Shown: positions 1 to 13,206, counted from the first letter of the stretch. The stretch: DNA of 64,000 nucleotides from Tilletiaria anomala UBC 951 (GCF_000711695.1 NW_013547007.1:176241-240240); one strand, 5' to 3'. A program made the numbers and translations. The notes: a model not told the origin generated them from the sequence alone.

Positions 1-415
1 TCAATGGAAATACAGAATATGGAACATCGAGCAGACCAAGCGTCTCGCACCCTTGCTCGCCGCAGCAGGCGTTTAAGTGCTCGACTGCTCCCCCCCTCCT
101 TTTGAGCGCGCAAAACATCAAGCCGGGCCCAACGTACCAGCTGCCGCGGCCGTATCCAAACTAAAACTTCCCAGGCTCATCATCGGCAGAATCGGGATCC
201 TGGAAGGCGATGAATTCACCGGCTACGTCGCCGAGAAGGCGCTACAGGTAGGGAAAGCAGACCTGATTCTGTTGGCCAGAGGCGGGCTTGCAAACCTGAA
301 GTGGGTGGAGGAGGCGGCCGTAGAGGTTATGGGTGCCCTGTACACAGTTCATCACGCGTATCAACGCTTCCACCTGGCCAAGCGCTCTCCACTCAAGGCT
401 CAGAACAACAACTAA
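1..415 (+). pseudogene. Decayed 3' part of an Old Yellow Enzyme-type NADH:flavin oxidoreductase
   Basis: The gene runs in from the left edge. Frame 2 reads WNIEQTKRLAPLLAAAGV, then a TAA at 74-76, then VLDCS, matching the family segment that normally reads ...GVDVLD.SSGG. The reading then shifts frame at the C-run (91-96) to give LLSAQNIKPGPTYQLP, the conserved K-I-K-x-G-P-x-Y-Q motif of YqjM-like enzymes. It shifts back near 137 to AAAVSKLKLPRLIIGRIG and the C-terminal ADLILLARGGLANLKWVEEAA segment, ending at 413-415. An internal stop plus two frame changes across otherwise recognisable family sequence indicates a pseudogene. A 36-nt intron from 71 to 106 would bridge the stop but would discard conserved residues. 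Sequencing error in the C-run could explain one shift but not the stop. The family identity comes from remembered motifs. Confidence 0.68.
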
Positions 416-680
416 ACCCACAAAATTGTCAAGAGCGATGAAGATGGTGTGAATTGCATGAAGATGAATTTAGAAGAAAAGACTCTGTTTTCATTGAATC
501 GAATGAACCGCGTGCGAAGCAATGCTGCACTCACCGACTGGGGCGGTCATGTCAACAGAGCGACGTTCCAGAACACCATGTGCGATAAGGTACAGATTCT
601 AACGCGAGAATGAACAGATCAGAGCGACAAAGAAAAAACAGTGCCTTTGGGAAACAACAAGGAATACGAGATGATGTGCC

Positions 681-3600
681 TCAACGCCTTCCAGCCAAGA
701 CCTTCCAACTCGGGCTGGGTCCCAGCTTCGGCTGCGAAGCCGAGTGCGTAGGCGCCTCGAATACGCCCCCACCAGAAATGGTGCTAGCGACGCCAACAGC
801 GCCAAAAGTAGAGTAGGTCGGGATGTGCACGTCCCTGGAACCGATGCCGGAAACGACAGGGCCAAAGACATCTTCGCCCACAACTGACAACGTCGACGAC
901 CTGTCCTTTCGATGGACACCGAGTGCGCTGCGCGAACGCTGAAAGTGGAAAATGCTCGGCGGTTTGGGAGCACGCAAAGACGAGATGGGTGACGTGGGTG
1001 GACTCGTCACGACTGTCGAGGCTGTACTGATGCTAAAGCGTGAGTGGGAATGCGCATGCGAGATGGAGCTGTTGGTGGATGTGCTGCGCGTTCTCAGGGA
1101 GATGGGCGTCGTAGGTGAAGCGCTGAGCGGAGGGGGATCCGCGGAACAAGGGTCGTACTGTTGATGTTGCTGTCCATCCGCAGAGATGTGGCTTTTCTGC
1201 GGCCTGCGAGCAGCTTCAAGCAGATTAGGAACGGAGCGCGCTTTGGACAGAGAATTGTGTACACGTTCGCGGCGGCCGTTGCCACTGCTTTTAGAATATG
1301 TCAAGGCGACTCGTGCCACGTCACCCTCCCCCAGTGGTGGTCGGTCATTGCGCTGCGCATTAACTGCAGTCTCGGAAATCGAAGAGATGCTGAAGGACGG
1401 CCACCTGCCCCTTCCTCCAGTCTTGAAGCGATCCTTCAAGTTCTTGACCGTGGCAAGGATCGAGAGCGAGCTCGGCGCGCGCTCGGCTCCTCGTGAAGCG
1501 GCGGCGGTGCGTGCAGCGTGAGCCGTCGCCAAAGGCAAAAGTGGAGGCGGCACCTGCCGGTGCGAGCTGGAAGGGAGGTGCAGCGGCGAGCAGAACACCG
1601 TGTCATCTGCAGCTGAGGCGAACGGGACGCCAACCAAGTCGCATTGTTCTCGCAAGTCATACGCCGAGCGCTGCCGACCGAAGCGGAAGCCGATGGCGCG
1701 CTGGTAATCGTGGCTGGTGCGGCTGCTGCTACTCCGCCGGCTGAGGCGGGAGGACGAACGTGCGCCGCCAGCCGCGCTTGTGCTCGACAGACCATCATCC
1801 AGTTTTTCTTCGCGTACAGTCTGCTGGGCCCCACCACGGAGGAGGCTGGCGAGCCACAAGGGCGTGGTCTTCCAATGCGGCTGCACGCCAGCGCTGCCGG
1901 CAGGGGCCAACTGCTCATCAAGCGCGACGGACGAGTCGACGCTGAACGTGCTGCGCGAACGCTCGTGCATGCCAAACGAGACGCTCGCACTAGCGAGAAC
2001 TGACTCGCCTGTGAGGCGCGCGAGCTTGTCGCAGCTGCGAGCCCGGCGCATGAGCTCGTCCGCCAGCTGCTGCTGCGATTGAAGGAAAGTAGCGCCGGAT
2101 GTGTGCATGGTCATTGCGAGGGCAGATGCAGGGCGGCGCATCGTTCGCACCGCGAAGAAAACGTTGTCGTCGTCGTCGTCATCATCGCTTTCGGTCTCGC
2201 CCTCACCTTCGCGCTGCTCCTCGGATTCGCCATGGTCAGACTCTCCTGTAGAGCTTCGCATCACAGTCGTGGGCTCCGAGAAGGATATCTGCCTTCTGGC
2301 ATGGGTCCGTCCAATTATGCTCTGATGACCTGCAAAAACACCAGATGTGCGACAAATGGGGACCTCTCCGAGGCTGCGCCTACGATCGCTACTGCGCTCG
2401 TCTCTGTTCTCGTTATCACCGTCGTCAGTCTGCTCGCGTTCGAGCTGGGTTGAAGAACGGTCGTCGGCTATCCACTCGCGTTCGCCAGAGGCGATTGTGA
2501 GCGACGGTGAGCACTTGGACGGTGAACTGGGCGACAGGCGCTCTCCGCCTGAAAGCCGTTGGACGGCGGCATTGAGGCGCTGCAAGGGTTGCACCCGTAT
2601 CATGTGCGTGTCAGTGAGCGAACTGTACAATGTAGACAAAGCGTGCAGCAAGAATCCAACTCACTCGAATCTCCGCCTTGTGCTCTTCCAGCAACTCACG
2701 CTGCCGCCCGATCTCCTCTCGAAGCCTCCAGTCGAACAAGTCCGGCGTGCTGGTGCCTGCACGAGCGTTGCCCATACCTAGCAACGAATCTCTGTTGCTT
2801 GCGAACACGGTTTCTCCGCGATTCAGCAATTGCCCCTGCACCTGCTGCTGCTGAACCTGCTCATCGTGGTGACTACGCGCATACGGCGGGAGGTGACCGA
2901 GCGCAGAGGCGAAGGGTGGCATGAGGCTGGCGCGGGATGCGGGGCGGCTGCCCGTCGACGACGCCAATGCAGAAGCCGATGGGACACACGCATTCGTCAG
3001 GCTTGTGGCGCGTGCCCGTGAAGGGACCACGGTGGTGGCATGGGCCAGCGCTGCCGTCGCGTGTCGCGGCTGCGAATTAGCAGCCGCTCCAGCACGCGCT
3101 CGCGCGAGTGCAAACGGCTCGTCGGTCAGCGATGAAGTGCGATAGCGGATAGATGAGCGATGACTCTGCAGAAAATAACCGAGTGCGAGTGAATGGGCGT
3201 GGTGCACACGTCAGTACTGTATACCCTACCCAAAAGCAGGAACGAGACGTGATACCGCAAGAGAGACACGCACCGAGCTTCTCCCATTCGAGCCGGAATT
3301 GACGATCGAGCCTAATGAGTCAGCCGGTCCAATCGACCGAGCGCGGATGGACCAGCTAGCCTGGTCGGCATGGTTGGCAGCCTGTAGCGAGCCCGTCAAC
3401 AATGATGACGGCGTGAACACAGTTCCGTTGCCAAACGCAGGAGCGAGCAGCTCGGCGGGCAACGAGTTCCGTCTGTGCGCGTCAGACCTGGCGCGGACGC
3501 TGCCTACGCCACCGCACCCGCTGCTGACAGCCAGAAGTGGCTGGCTGGGACGGCGCAAAGGCGAGCGGGGAGGTACAACCGGTGGCTCCTGCTGCTGCTG

Positions 3601-4992
3601 TCGTTTTTGTTGGTTGGCGAGAGCAAGCGCTTGTGCACCGTGCAAGCCCAATTGCGGCGTCAGGGTCAGGCGCTTGAGACCTCTGGGATGCGATGGCACT
3701 GGCAGCAGTGGCAAGGTACATGTGGGCGACACATTCATGGGCCCACCAGCAGCCTCGGAACTGGGCGCAAGGCTGTCGTTGCTGCTGCTCATGCTCGTAC
3801 TGACCAAGTCGTAGCTACTCCTGCTGCTGTTGTGGCTGTGGTTAGGCGTCCAGCTGTCACTATTGCTATTCCTGTTGCTGATGCTGCTGTGGTGCGATGG
3901 CATATCGTCCGTTTCGCTGAATTGAGCTAGCGAGTGGAACGAAGCGGCACTGGCATCGCGATAATGGCCGCGGCTCTCCCCGTCGTCGTCGCTGAGCTTG
4001 TCCCCGTCATCGGGGTCATAGCAGCTCGGCTCACTCAGGCTAGACATGCTCTCTGGAGCGTCCGCATCGTGCACCTCCGCTGCAAGCTCTTTCTCCCTGC
4101 CGCTATTGATGCGCTGCAAAGAAGCAACACGCGGAGTGGGAAAGGCGCTGAGGATGTGTCCGAGGTTCGGCGTGGGTGGATCAGCGGCCATCGCGCTCGG
4201 ACATGGCGACGGCGTGGAGGGCCCATAGTGATGAGGAGAGTAGAACGCGCAATCGTTGGGAATGCTTGTGACCTGAAGGTGATGCTGATGCTGAGAGCGG
4301 CGAGTCGTCGCGTCGCCTTCGATGCCGGCTGTCTCGAGCTTCCTGTCCACTCCAATGTCATTGTCATCTTTTGCAGGCAGAGAGGTTAGCGGCAACTCCC
4401 GGTCGTTCAACGGATGCGACACGTGCTGCCGGGCGGTGCCGAGCATGCTTGCGATGCGCGCCTGAGCCGCCGCATCGGCATTGACGATCGATGTGCGTGC
4501 AGCGCGTCTGATCCTTGTGCGTGGCGACGACGCTGACGACGGCGACAACGATGCCCGTGTTGAATAGTGGGAAGAAGAGGGAAACGCGGAGCCGGGGCCC
4601 GAGCTCGAGCCTGAGTCCGAGGAGGATGAACCGCCCGACTGCTGCTGAAGACGCAGCTCACGAGGTTGCGAAGCGTCGCTAAACGTCGCAAAGCGCGGCA
4701 TCGCCTGCTGGGTATCCTTCTTGGGGTTCCCGAGGGCTGCTGCGGCGGCGGCGTATAAATGACGCTGCGATCTGCATTTTGCAGTGCTTGGCAGTGGCAC
4801 GATTGCTGCGGGTGCCGCTAGGACGTTTATGTTGTCTGAATCATCAAAGCTGTTCGAGCTGAGCTCTTGCTGTGTCGACGCGCCATCGGCCGTGCCGGTA
4901 CAATTGACGGTGCCCTTGACGCGCTCCTGCGGTTGCTGCTGCTGGCGACGAGCGTCGCACACGTTGGCGATGTTGCTAAATACGTGGACCAT
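681..4992 (-). CDS. Large serine-rich disordered protein with a short coiled coil, function unknown
   Basis: Three exons on the minus strand: 3274-4992, 2665-3165 and 681-2579. The introns 3166-3273 (donor GTGCGT, acceptor CTGCAG) and 2580-2664 (donor GTGAGT, acceptor TTGCAG) are both phase 0, giving 1372 residues. The start at 4992 is the first in-frame ATG after an upstream TAA and has A at -3. Most of the protein is low-complexity Ser/Ala/Pro/Arg, with Gln runs near residues 15-25 and 455-470. The one structured-looking segment spans the exon 2-3 junction (REEIGRQRELLEEHKAEIR joined to RLNAAVQRL) and predicts a short coiled coil. A second segment, KNLKDRFKTGGRGRWPSFSI, lies in exon 3. I recognise no family. 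The length, splicing and codon use support a real gene. Confidence 0.8.
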
Positions 4993-7900
4993 CGTCCCGG
5001 CTTGCTTGAGCCTGGGCCGGATCGTAGATTAAGCAGACAGCGACACCCATGCGGCCAAGCCAGCGAAGGATCACGAGGAGAGCTGGAGCCTCGGTGGGTG
5101 GAATCCCAAGCAATTGCAAGGTCAAGGAGGGCGATGGTGGTAGTAGTGGTGGTGGTTGTGATAATGGCGGCAAAAACGAACGAGAGAGCATCAATTGCAT
5201 GTAGACTGCAGTGGGTATGACCATGGGATGGCCCCATGAGAATGCAAAAGAGTGGCAAGGGCCGGAAATACACACAAGTCACATGGCAATGACATTGCAT
5301 GATGGAATTATCCTTCGTTTGCTCCCAGTCTGGGGCCAGAGCCTTCCGTTGCAAGAGCGCTGACCGGACGCATACCCAATGCAGAAAGGGAATAAAAGAA
5401 GCCAAAAGGGTTTGCTGCAGGGGATGCATGGGCCAATGTCACCGAGAGGTAAAAGTACAGAGGATCGCTTAGGCGCTTTCACAGGCAATGGACGATAAGA
5501 GCCAACTGGTGCCCCCTGCCGCCGCCGCCTCCTCCTCTCTGCTGTCACCTGTATAAGGTGGAGTGGCACCACGACTGGCAACGAGGAGAAGGAGGGAGAG
5601 CTGCTGTTTCTCATCGGATGGAACACCCCCTTGCGAAATGCAAGGGGGTGTATATCTGTTCTTGCTTATCTAATCGAAATCGCGTTTTCTGTCCACCCAT
5701 TTTGGGTGTTGGTATTGAGGAACGTGTACGGTGTCACGCGACGCGTCGAGTCGGGACAACTCTTCTCCGGTGGTGACCGTCAGCGACTCCAGCAGGCCGT
5801 CCATGTCCTTGGGGACGTTCCGTGCTTTCTAGTCTGTAGATGTGGACGATAGGGCGCACTAGAGTTGGTCAGGAACCTGTTTGACTCTGTGGGAAACCCA
5901 AGAATTCCGGAAACCTCTGAGCCCATTCCCCCGGGAACCTATTAAGGCCCCGAAAACTCCGGAATATTCGGAAGGCCACCGGGTCTGGGTCTGTGGCCCC
6001 ACTCTTACAGTGGCTTCTAGTTCTGGAAACTGTCGGAAAACCACCTTGCTGGCCCGCTGAAACCCCCAGATCCGCTCTCTGGAAAAAGAACGGTCGGAGC
6101 AGATTCAACAGATTCCCTATCTCGGCTAGCAAAATATGGTGTAGCCTTACAGATGCTTTCCGGGGGTTACCGGAGCTCGATTTCGAGCAGCCTCTTCCTG
6201 TAACCACTTTACGTGGGCTTCCTGGGTTGGTTACCTGCCAGAATTATGGGCCAACTCTAAGGCCCACTGCGATTGGCCGAAAGGGCGATCCGTGAACGTT
6301 TTGTGGGCGGAACTCAACGCAACGTACTTGGCTCGATCTTTGTTGGGTGCACCGGTAGGCCGAACAGTTGCAAGCCTCCATAGCTCCCTACCTCTCAGAC
6401 CTCAGTACACCCCAGATCGCCATGATCAGCTTCAGGCTCGAACTCTTCTTCAACGCGCTCGACAGCAGAAGCTTCACCAGGCTTGTATGTATGTAGGTAC
6501 CAGAACAAGAGCTGGAGTAACCCCTGGCATCCCATCTTCCGTCTATCTACATCGAGTCTCGACGACCACAGATTCATTTTTGGCTCACCATTCGCCATGC
6601 ACTACTACTAATTCCACAATTCACCGTTCACCGCACCGATTACCATACACTCCTCGTGGTCGTCTCGAAGCGGTACTGCGGCGGGTCTGGTCGAGCCCGG
6701 CCGAGACGAAGGGCATCCTCCATAGTCGCGAGAATACATGGATTGCATTCTGGATGAGTTTTGCTTGCGGCGATATCTTCTGCGACACATGCCTTGGAAG
6801 CGCGTGACGGGTGAGGCCATGTGAGAGCCGCGTACTGGACGCTCCGTGCGTTCAGTCTTCTTTGGATCTGTACTGGCGTACAGCCGGTTGACATGAAAGC
6901 GGTTGAGCGGGCCGATGTGAGCGAAAGCTTACCCTCCACGTTGCTTGGCTGACAGGGTTGACACTTGATTGACGCGCCGTCCTTCACCCGCAGTGGATAT
7001 CATGCTGAAAGTTACGATTGAACAGCGGCGCCTACTCCCATCCGGAGATGACTGCGTACGCTGAACATTCATTTCAGTAAGGATCGCCGCAGCGAACGCA
7101 ACAAACACACTTGCAACCCGTCCTAGACTGCGTCGCGGGTCTCGACTTGTCTTTCTCCGCACCGAGTGCTTGTACTGTTTGTACTACTGTGATTAGTGCT
7201 GCCCATAGCCCACCGACGCCTTTGCTTGTGGTTCGTCCAGAACATGACAATTGTAAGACGCACCCTTGTCCCATCTGGGCGCAGCAAGTCTGGTATCACG
7301 GGCCTCGCAGCGCACTTTTTGACATGGGCATATCAGTCTACCCGAGCTGGCGCAGGGTCACCCATTGATCGGGGTGCAAAAGAGTCGAGCTGCCGGGCTG
7401 CTTCAGCGAGCGCGGTGTGCAAGCGCAGGCTGACATTCTCCTTCCAATACTACATTGTTGCTCTACATCGGCGCAGTGGATGTTCGGGAGCTGTCGCAGC
7501 TACTGACCCCTTCGCAGCGACTCGCCTTCCTTCGAATGGCTACAGGTCTCCCGTCCGCAGAATTAGGCCGCGAGCTGGTACCCTTGCCACAGCGCATCAA
7601 GGACGGCCTTGCAGCCGGGCATCGGATGCACACGAGAGACGTGAAAGCGAGTGTCTGGTGAAATGTGCACGTTTAAGGTGCACGCACCTTTGAAGCTTGC
7701 CGGTTGGAAAGTTTAGAGGTGTAGACGAGCGTGTTCCACTTGCGATGAGGAGAAACGTCGAGGTGGCGAGGGTAGGCGGACAATGGAGTTTTGATGACGG
7801 TATTCGATCCGGCGTCCTTTTGGTCACCGATCGGGGAATTTTGAGGTTGGTTGCACTTACACCCCCCTCCCCCCAAGCGGGCCACGTCTGAACAGGCCGC

Positions 7901-8163
7901 ACACGATCGATCCCCAGCAAGTTACATGATGACACACGCTCTTACACTTGCTAGGCTTGACGCGCTTGCAGGATAAAGACATATTGAAAAGCGCACCGAC
8001 TGGAACGCCCGATGATCGGTGTAACCACTCCGCAAAGAAGGCCCTTCCATTCACGCGCATGCTCGACCCTGTCCCACAGCTGTGGGCCGCCGGTCTGACC
8101 AAGGTGCCGCCCGTTCGATAGGGGACCGTTGGTCTCTTCGCGTTCGCCGTGTGTGGATCGGCA
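4993..8163. other. Gene-poor stretch of 3.2 kb
   Basis: No supportable coding region. The part next to 4993 is probably the 5' leader and promoter of the minus-strand gene. It contains a GGT/GGTT-rich simple run at about 5130-5165. A perfect 12-bp inverted repeat lies at 5623-5651. A stretch at 5866-5960 has repeated GGAAACC-like words. The open frames here are short, overlap on both strands and have no recognisable domains. The right-hand end is presumably the promoter of the 5-phosphatase gene. Confidence 0.6.
5623..5651. repeat. Perfect 12-bp inverted repeat with 5-nt loop
   Basis: ACACCCCCTTGC at 5623-5634 is followed by the loop GAAAT and then its exact reverse complement at 5640-5651. 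It lies between genes, so it could form a stable RNA hairpin or a small cruciform. No flanking target duplication or transposase is present. Confidence 0.85.
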
Positions 8164-11100
8164 ATGACCATGACCAGTGCGTCGCCTGTGCACGAAGTGG
8201 AACAAGAAACGGACGACCTGGATGTCGAGCCCAAGCGACGGCTGTTCATCGGCAAAAGGACCTCTAGCAAACCCCAAGGGAGCCCACAGACGAGGCAAAA
8301 GCGCACCTCACAAGTTGGCAACGTTGACAGTGCGCCCCAGACCCCATCCAGCACACCGCAGCCTGCAAGCGTGAAGGTTTTCAAAGGCAGGCCTGGAATT
8401 GAAGCGGTGCCCGTCACCGACCTGACCATCGTGATACCTACGCCTCGCACGATTGCGTCAATTCAAGAAGAAGGAGCCGCCCCTGCAACGATCACGCCTC
8501 AGTCTCTGCAGCATCGACATCGAACCCCCGGGCACAGTTGCAGAGATGCGACGATCACAACGACAGACTCATCTCCGTGCCTCTACCGCGTACCGTCTGC
8601 CCGTCACAGGCTACGGAAGCTGCTGCACCGGCACGCCAAATCTGCCGCTACAAATGAGTTCCTTTCGCACCCTGCTTCCGCAGAACTCCTCGAATCTGAG
8701 CCGGTTGCACATCGCATGCTCGGTGCCGCAGCTGTCGCGCCGTCTTTTGGGGGCGATGAAAGCGACGGCGATACGGGCTCTGTGACAGTCCAAGGCCCAA
8801 CGCTGTTGACAACCGTCCCAGTGAGCGAGCTGATCGACGACTTGACGCCGCAAGCCGAGTGGGCCGAGTCCAAATCTGGAAGCAATAGCAAGTTCGCTTC
8901 ACTCCCGCCCGTGCCTGTGCTCGTCCAATCCACCACGGACGTCAAGTCAATGGCCGTGGCGCTGCAAACGGATGAGATCCCTGCCGTGCAGCAAAAGCCG
9001 AATATCAAGGTTCGCATCATCACGTGGAACATGCACGAGTCGGTACCCAGAGGCAACCTTGAGAGTCTCCTCGGCAAGGTCGGGCCGTACATCGCCCCCG
9101 AGCCCGGGTGGGACCGTGCAGCGTCGAGCGACACCGAGTCGGAAAAGGACGACGCCGCTGCCGGGGTGGAGGAAAGTGCTGAGAGGAGAGCGGGCCGCCA
9201 GCGTGTGCGCGCAGAGCGAAGGAGGAAAAGAGGCAAAGTGGTCGTCGGACAGGAGGAGACCGTGCGCCAGGATCGAATACCGCCTTTGCCGTACGACGAC
9301 AAGCACCCTTACCACGTTCTGATCGTCGCGGGGCAAGAGTGCCCGTGGGGCGACGGAAACCGCCTCGCTACCGGCGTCGGTCTGGCAGGGGAGCTGGGCG
9401 ACCTCAGTCGCAGCAAGAGCAAGGCGGTGCATAAGAAGGATAAAGAGAAAGGAAAAGACAGAGAGAGAGAGAATAAAGACAAAGAGGGCACCACAGAGGG
9501 CGGAGAGCCGATCTCAGCAACATTATCCGCAACCTCGACCACCGCAGATGCGCAGAAGGCGCGTGATTCCGACCCACTGACGCCATCCGTCACTGCCTCC
9601 GACTTTGCGACTGGCAAATCTGGCCCCGATCTTTGTGCGTATCCGTCGATAACCGGCAATGACAGCACGAGCGGCGCCGGCGGCGACTACTTGGCACTCC
9701 GCGCGAATGCGGGGCCTGCACCTACCCTCAAAGGCTGGGGCGGCAAAGGCTGGAGTGACGTGTGTGAGGAGTGGTACTGCAAAGCCCCAGGTAGTGCAGT
9801 AACAGCTAGCGGTGTCGGTGCATCGGCTTCGCGTAACGAAATGCTTGGCACGCATACTGGGGCGGTGTCCACTCCGATTCCGATCAGTCGCTCCAGCAGC
9901 CATGTCGGGACGCCCTTGACTGAATCCGGGGATGCGTTGAGCCCTGAGGGCGCCGCCTCGTTTCCCCGTGGCAAAGGAAAGGATGGCCTGCTTGCGAACG
10001 GGGTTGCCAAGTTGGCTGTGCCCACGCCGCCATTTCCCAAACGCAACAAGAGCAACATCAGCCCCACCGAAGGTGCAATGGTTACTGCTCAAGCTGCGGT
10101 CGAGCATCAGCCAGCCAGCGCGTCAGCGAAGCCGAAAGGCGAGCACCCAGAGACGATCAATCAAAGTGCATTCGCTGAACCAAGGGCCTCGTTGTCATCA
10201 TCGGTTTCGGCACCTTCCGTTGACCTCAGTAAGAAGAACTTCAAGCAGAACTTGCGGATCGACATAGCGGAACATGTTCGGAGTATCCAACCACAGACTG
10301 CCGAAGATGGCACGCCGCTGGTGCTGGGCACGTATGAGCTGGTCATCAAAGAGCGAATGATGGGCTGCTACTTGGCCTGCTACGTCTGGCGTGGGTGCTT
10401 GGATCGCGTGAGGGGTGTCAGCCGCGGGCATGTCAAAAGCGGCCTTCTGTCAGGACGTGTGGGCAACAAGGGCGGATGCGGCATCAGCCTCAAGCTCGGT
10501 CAGACGCGTCTGTTATTTGTCAATGCGCATTTGGCAGGTAAGCTTTGTTTTCTTCGCGGTCGTGAAGAGACTTGCAGTCGCGCACACATGTCTGAACTGC
10601 GCCTTTCTTTCTCGGCTTCCAGCACATGAAGGCAGGGTGGCTACGCGCATTGCCAACGTCGAAAAGATCAAGGCGGAGCTGGAGCTTGATACATTTTTAC
10701 CCGCTCATGACCCGCGTAACGCGCTCAGCGATATCACGGAGAAGTTTGACCACACATTCTGGTTTGGCGACCTCAACTTCCGCGTCGACATCACACGCAA
10801 GCACGCCGACTGGCTCATCATGCAGAAGCGCTACGACGATGCGCTCGAGTTCGACCAATTGCGCAAGATCATGCGCGAAGGAGACGTGTTCAAAGGATTC
10901 GAAGAGGCGCCAATCGCGTTCCCGCCAACCTTCAAGTTTGACGTGATCAAGACCGTCAAGCTCAAGCGTGCCAAGACCGGTCTGCGTGCGATAGGCCAGT
11001 CGGCAGGCAGTAACCAGGGAAAGAGCGTGGATGATCTCAGTTTCGTCGCGCGAGACGCGAGCAAAGGCTCGATGGAGATGACGAGGGCCCGCGGGGAGTC

Positions 11101-12604
11101 GGTTACTGGTCAATTTGATACCGATGCAGCCTCGTTGTCTTCCATCTCTGGCTCGCAGCCGTCTAATACCTGCATGGAGGACTTTGCTGATCAGCACCCT
11201 CTACCCATGGACGACGATGACCTCTACACACGTGATGATATCATCTCTGCTGATGTACATGCCAGGACGGTCGAGCGTGAGAATGAGAAGAAAGCGCGTT
11301 CGGGATTCAAGGGACTGCTGAAGAAGATTGCCAAACGCGGTGATCAGCCAGTGGGCACCCCAAAAGCACTTGCCTTCAGCGAGCCGGTCCAGCGTTCCGC
11401 CTCCGCTTCCACTTCATCCTCCTCTGTGGACATGCCAGCATCGACACCTGCGCCCGCATCGCTGCAGCAGGCGCGAGAATTCGCGCTGGCCGAGGATGCT
11501 TCTCAGAATGGTACGGAGGGAGAACAGCCGTACGACACGAGTTCAAAGCAGCGCGTCCCTAGCTGGTGCGACCGGGTCTTGTGGCGCAGCAATGTCGAAG
11601 CCATCGACGAGGCGACAACGCTCGAAGGCATCGGCCGGCGTATGAGTGCCGCGTTCGCGAACGCGATTCACAGTGCCAAGTCCCGAAAAGGTGTTACTCT
11701 GCATTATGGCTCCGATCAGCTGGTAGAGCGCTCTATGAACGCGCACGAAGCGCGAGCCCCGTCGACCGCAGGTCCAGCGATAACGTCTGCGCTGAACTTT
11801 GCTAGTGAACATTGGTCGTTTGGTGATGCGTCTGACGCAGACAAGGCGGGCAAATGCGCGCTGTCCAGAATGCGCCTGCTTGCTCCGAGACGCTCCAATT
11901 CGGCGGATCACACGAGCCATGTAAGCAAAGGGATGCGCTTGGATACGAAAGCTGCCGCTAGCGCGGTCGATTTGCATTCGCCTGCATCGCACCAACCGGA
12001 TAAAAGCCCCGAAAGAACAGCGTCTCTGAGCTTCCGCATAACACCGTTCGACGCGCCTCGACGCTCGTGGAGCCAAGGACGCATCCGCAGTTCTGGATCC
12101 GTTCCCTGTGTCTCAGCCCAAGATGCAGCTGCGAATGCCTCGGCGTCCACTGAGGATGGTGCTGGAGATGACAGGGGGATTGTAGCGACTCGGCGAAGGA
12201 CGGGGCGTAGCATGTCGCTCAGTCAGTTGTCTGCCCACGCTGAAGAAGGCGCTCCAGAGCGGCGTGGCACGTGGTGGCAGGAGCACATTTCACCATTCCT
12301 ACCTTCCTTCTTACAAGACGGCGGCAGTAGCGATGTCACGGTCCCCGCTTCTGCCAATGGAGCGATATCTGCGCTTTCACGCAAGCTTTCTTTTGCCCTC
12401 CCATGGATGTCCGGTGACTCGTCGATGACGAACATGGCTGGTACTGCTGCTGGTGGCGATGACGGCCTACCTCATCTCGTCGGACCCGACAAGGGCCATG
12501 TGGATTGCTTGCTCTACCGGTCGTTGGACGACAAGGAGATGAGGCAACTAGAAGGCCGCAGCGACCATCGACCTGTGGTCTTCGTGGCGTGCATCGGCAT
12601 TTGA
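8164..12604 (+). CDS. Inositol polyphosphate 5-phosphatase (IPPc domain)
   Basis: Two exons, 8164-10537 and 10623-12604, joined across an 85-nt phase-1 intron (GTAAGC...CCAG), give 1451 residues. The first in-frame ATG is at 8164. The enzyme class removes the 5-phosphate from inositol phospholipids or soluble inositol phosphates. All catalytic blocks of the Mg-dependent DNase I-like fold are present: TWNMHE near residue 288, the exon junction reading FVNAHLAAHEGR, WFGDLNFR near 840 (metal and phosphate binding), PSWCDRVLW near 1103 and SDHRPVV near 1437. There is no Sac domain, so it is not a synaptojanin type. Roughly 330 residues of low-complexity sequence split the domain between IVAGQE (about 383) and YELVIKERMMGCY (about 723), and a second long insert precedes PSWCDR. 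The first 280 residues look disordered. The family call is firm; the exact substrate is not known. Confidence 0.92.
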
Positions 12605-13206
12605 TTCGGTTATACTCTTTCATGATTATAGCCTCACGATCCCCTTCCTCTCGAGCACGACGCCATATACATACCCCACCTCGTACATCTAACATGACAG
12701 CAGTAGAAACTTAATGAACCGAAGACTGCTCTTGGAGATTGAGATTGGCGTTGCGCGCGTGTATATTCTCGGCCGAGAGCAGTACATAGCATCACTGCTG
12801 GGATTCTTGCTGAGACTTCTGAGATTTTTAACTGAGCTTCTGGCAGAGACGACCGATGCCCAAGCAGGTCACTGATCGCTTTTTACTTGGCCACATACAT
12901 TCATGTGGTTGTTCCCATTCTCGAACAACAGAGACTGGCCGAAAGGGGTTTGAGGTTATTAGTAAGTGAATGGTGTAGAGCGGCTCAAGGCGATGTTCTA
13001 GTTGAATCAAAGTACGATCGGATGAAGTAGAGGCACACAGGTGAGCGACGTTCGGAAGGCTCACACGACCCGTCGCCCCGTGGCCACGCAGCTGACAGCC
13101 CTTTGTTCTATGGCATCTTCGGTTGACTGCATTATCCTCAAATCTTATAGCTGACTTCTGAAGACTGTGTGCCGCAGGAGGGAGTCGGCAGAGTCAGCTC
13201 AGCAGG
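12605..13206. other. Intergenic, 602 bp
   Basis: Lies between two plus-strand genes. It holds the 3' end of the 5-phosphatase transcript and the promoter of the PPR gene. I see no conserved element or coding sequence. Confidence 0.6.
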
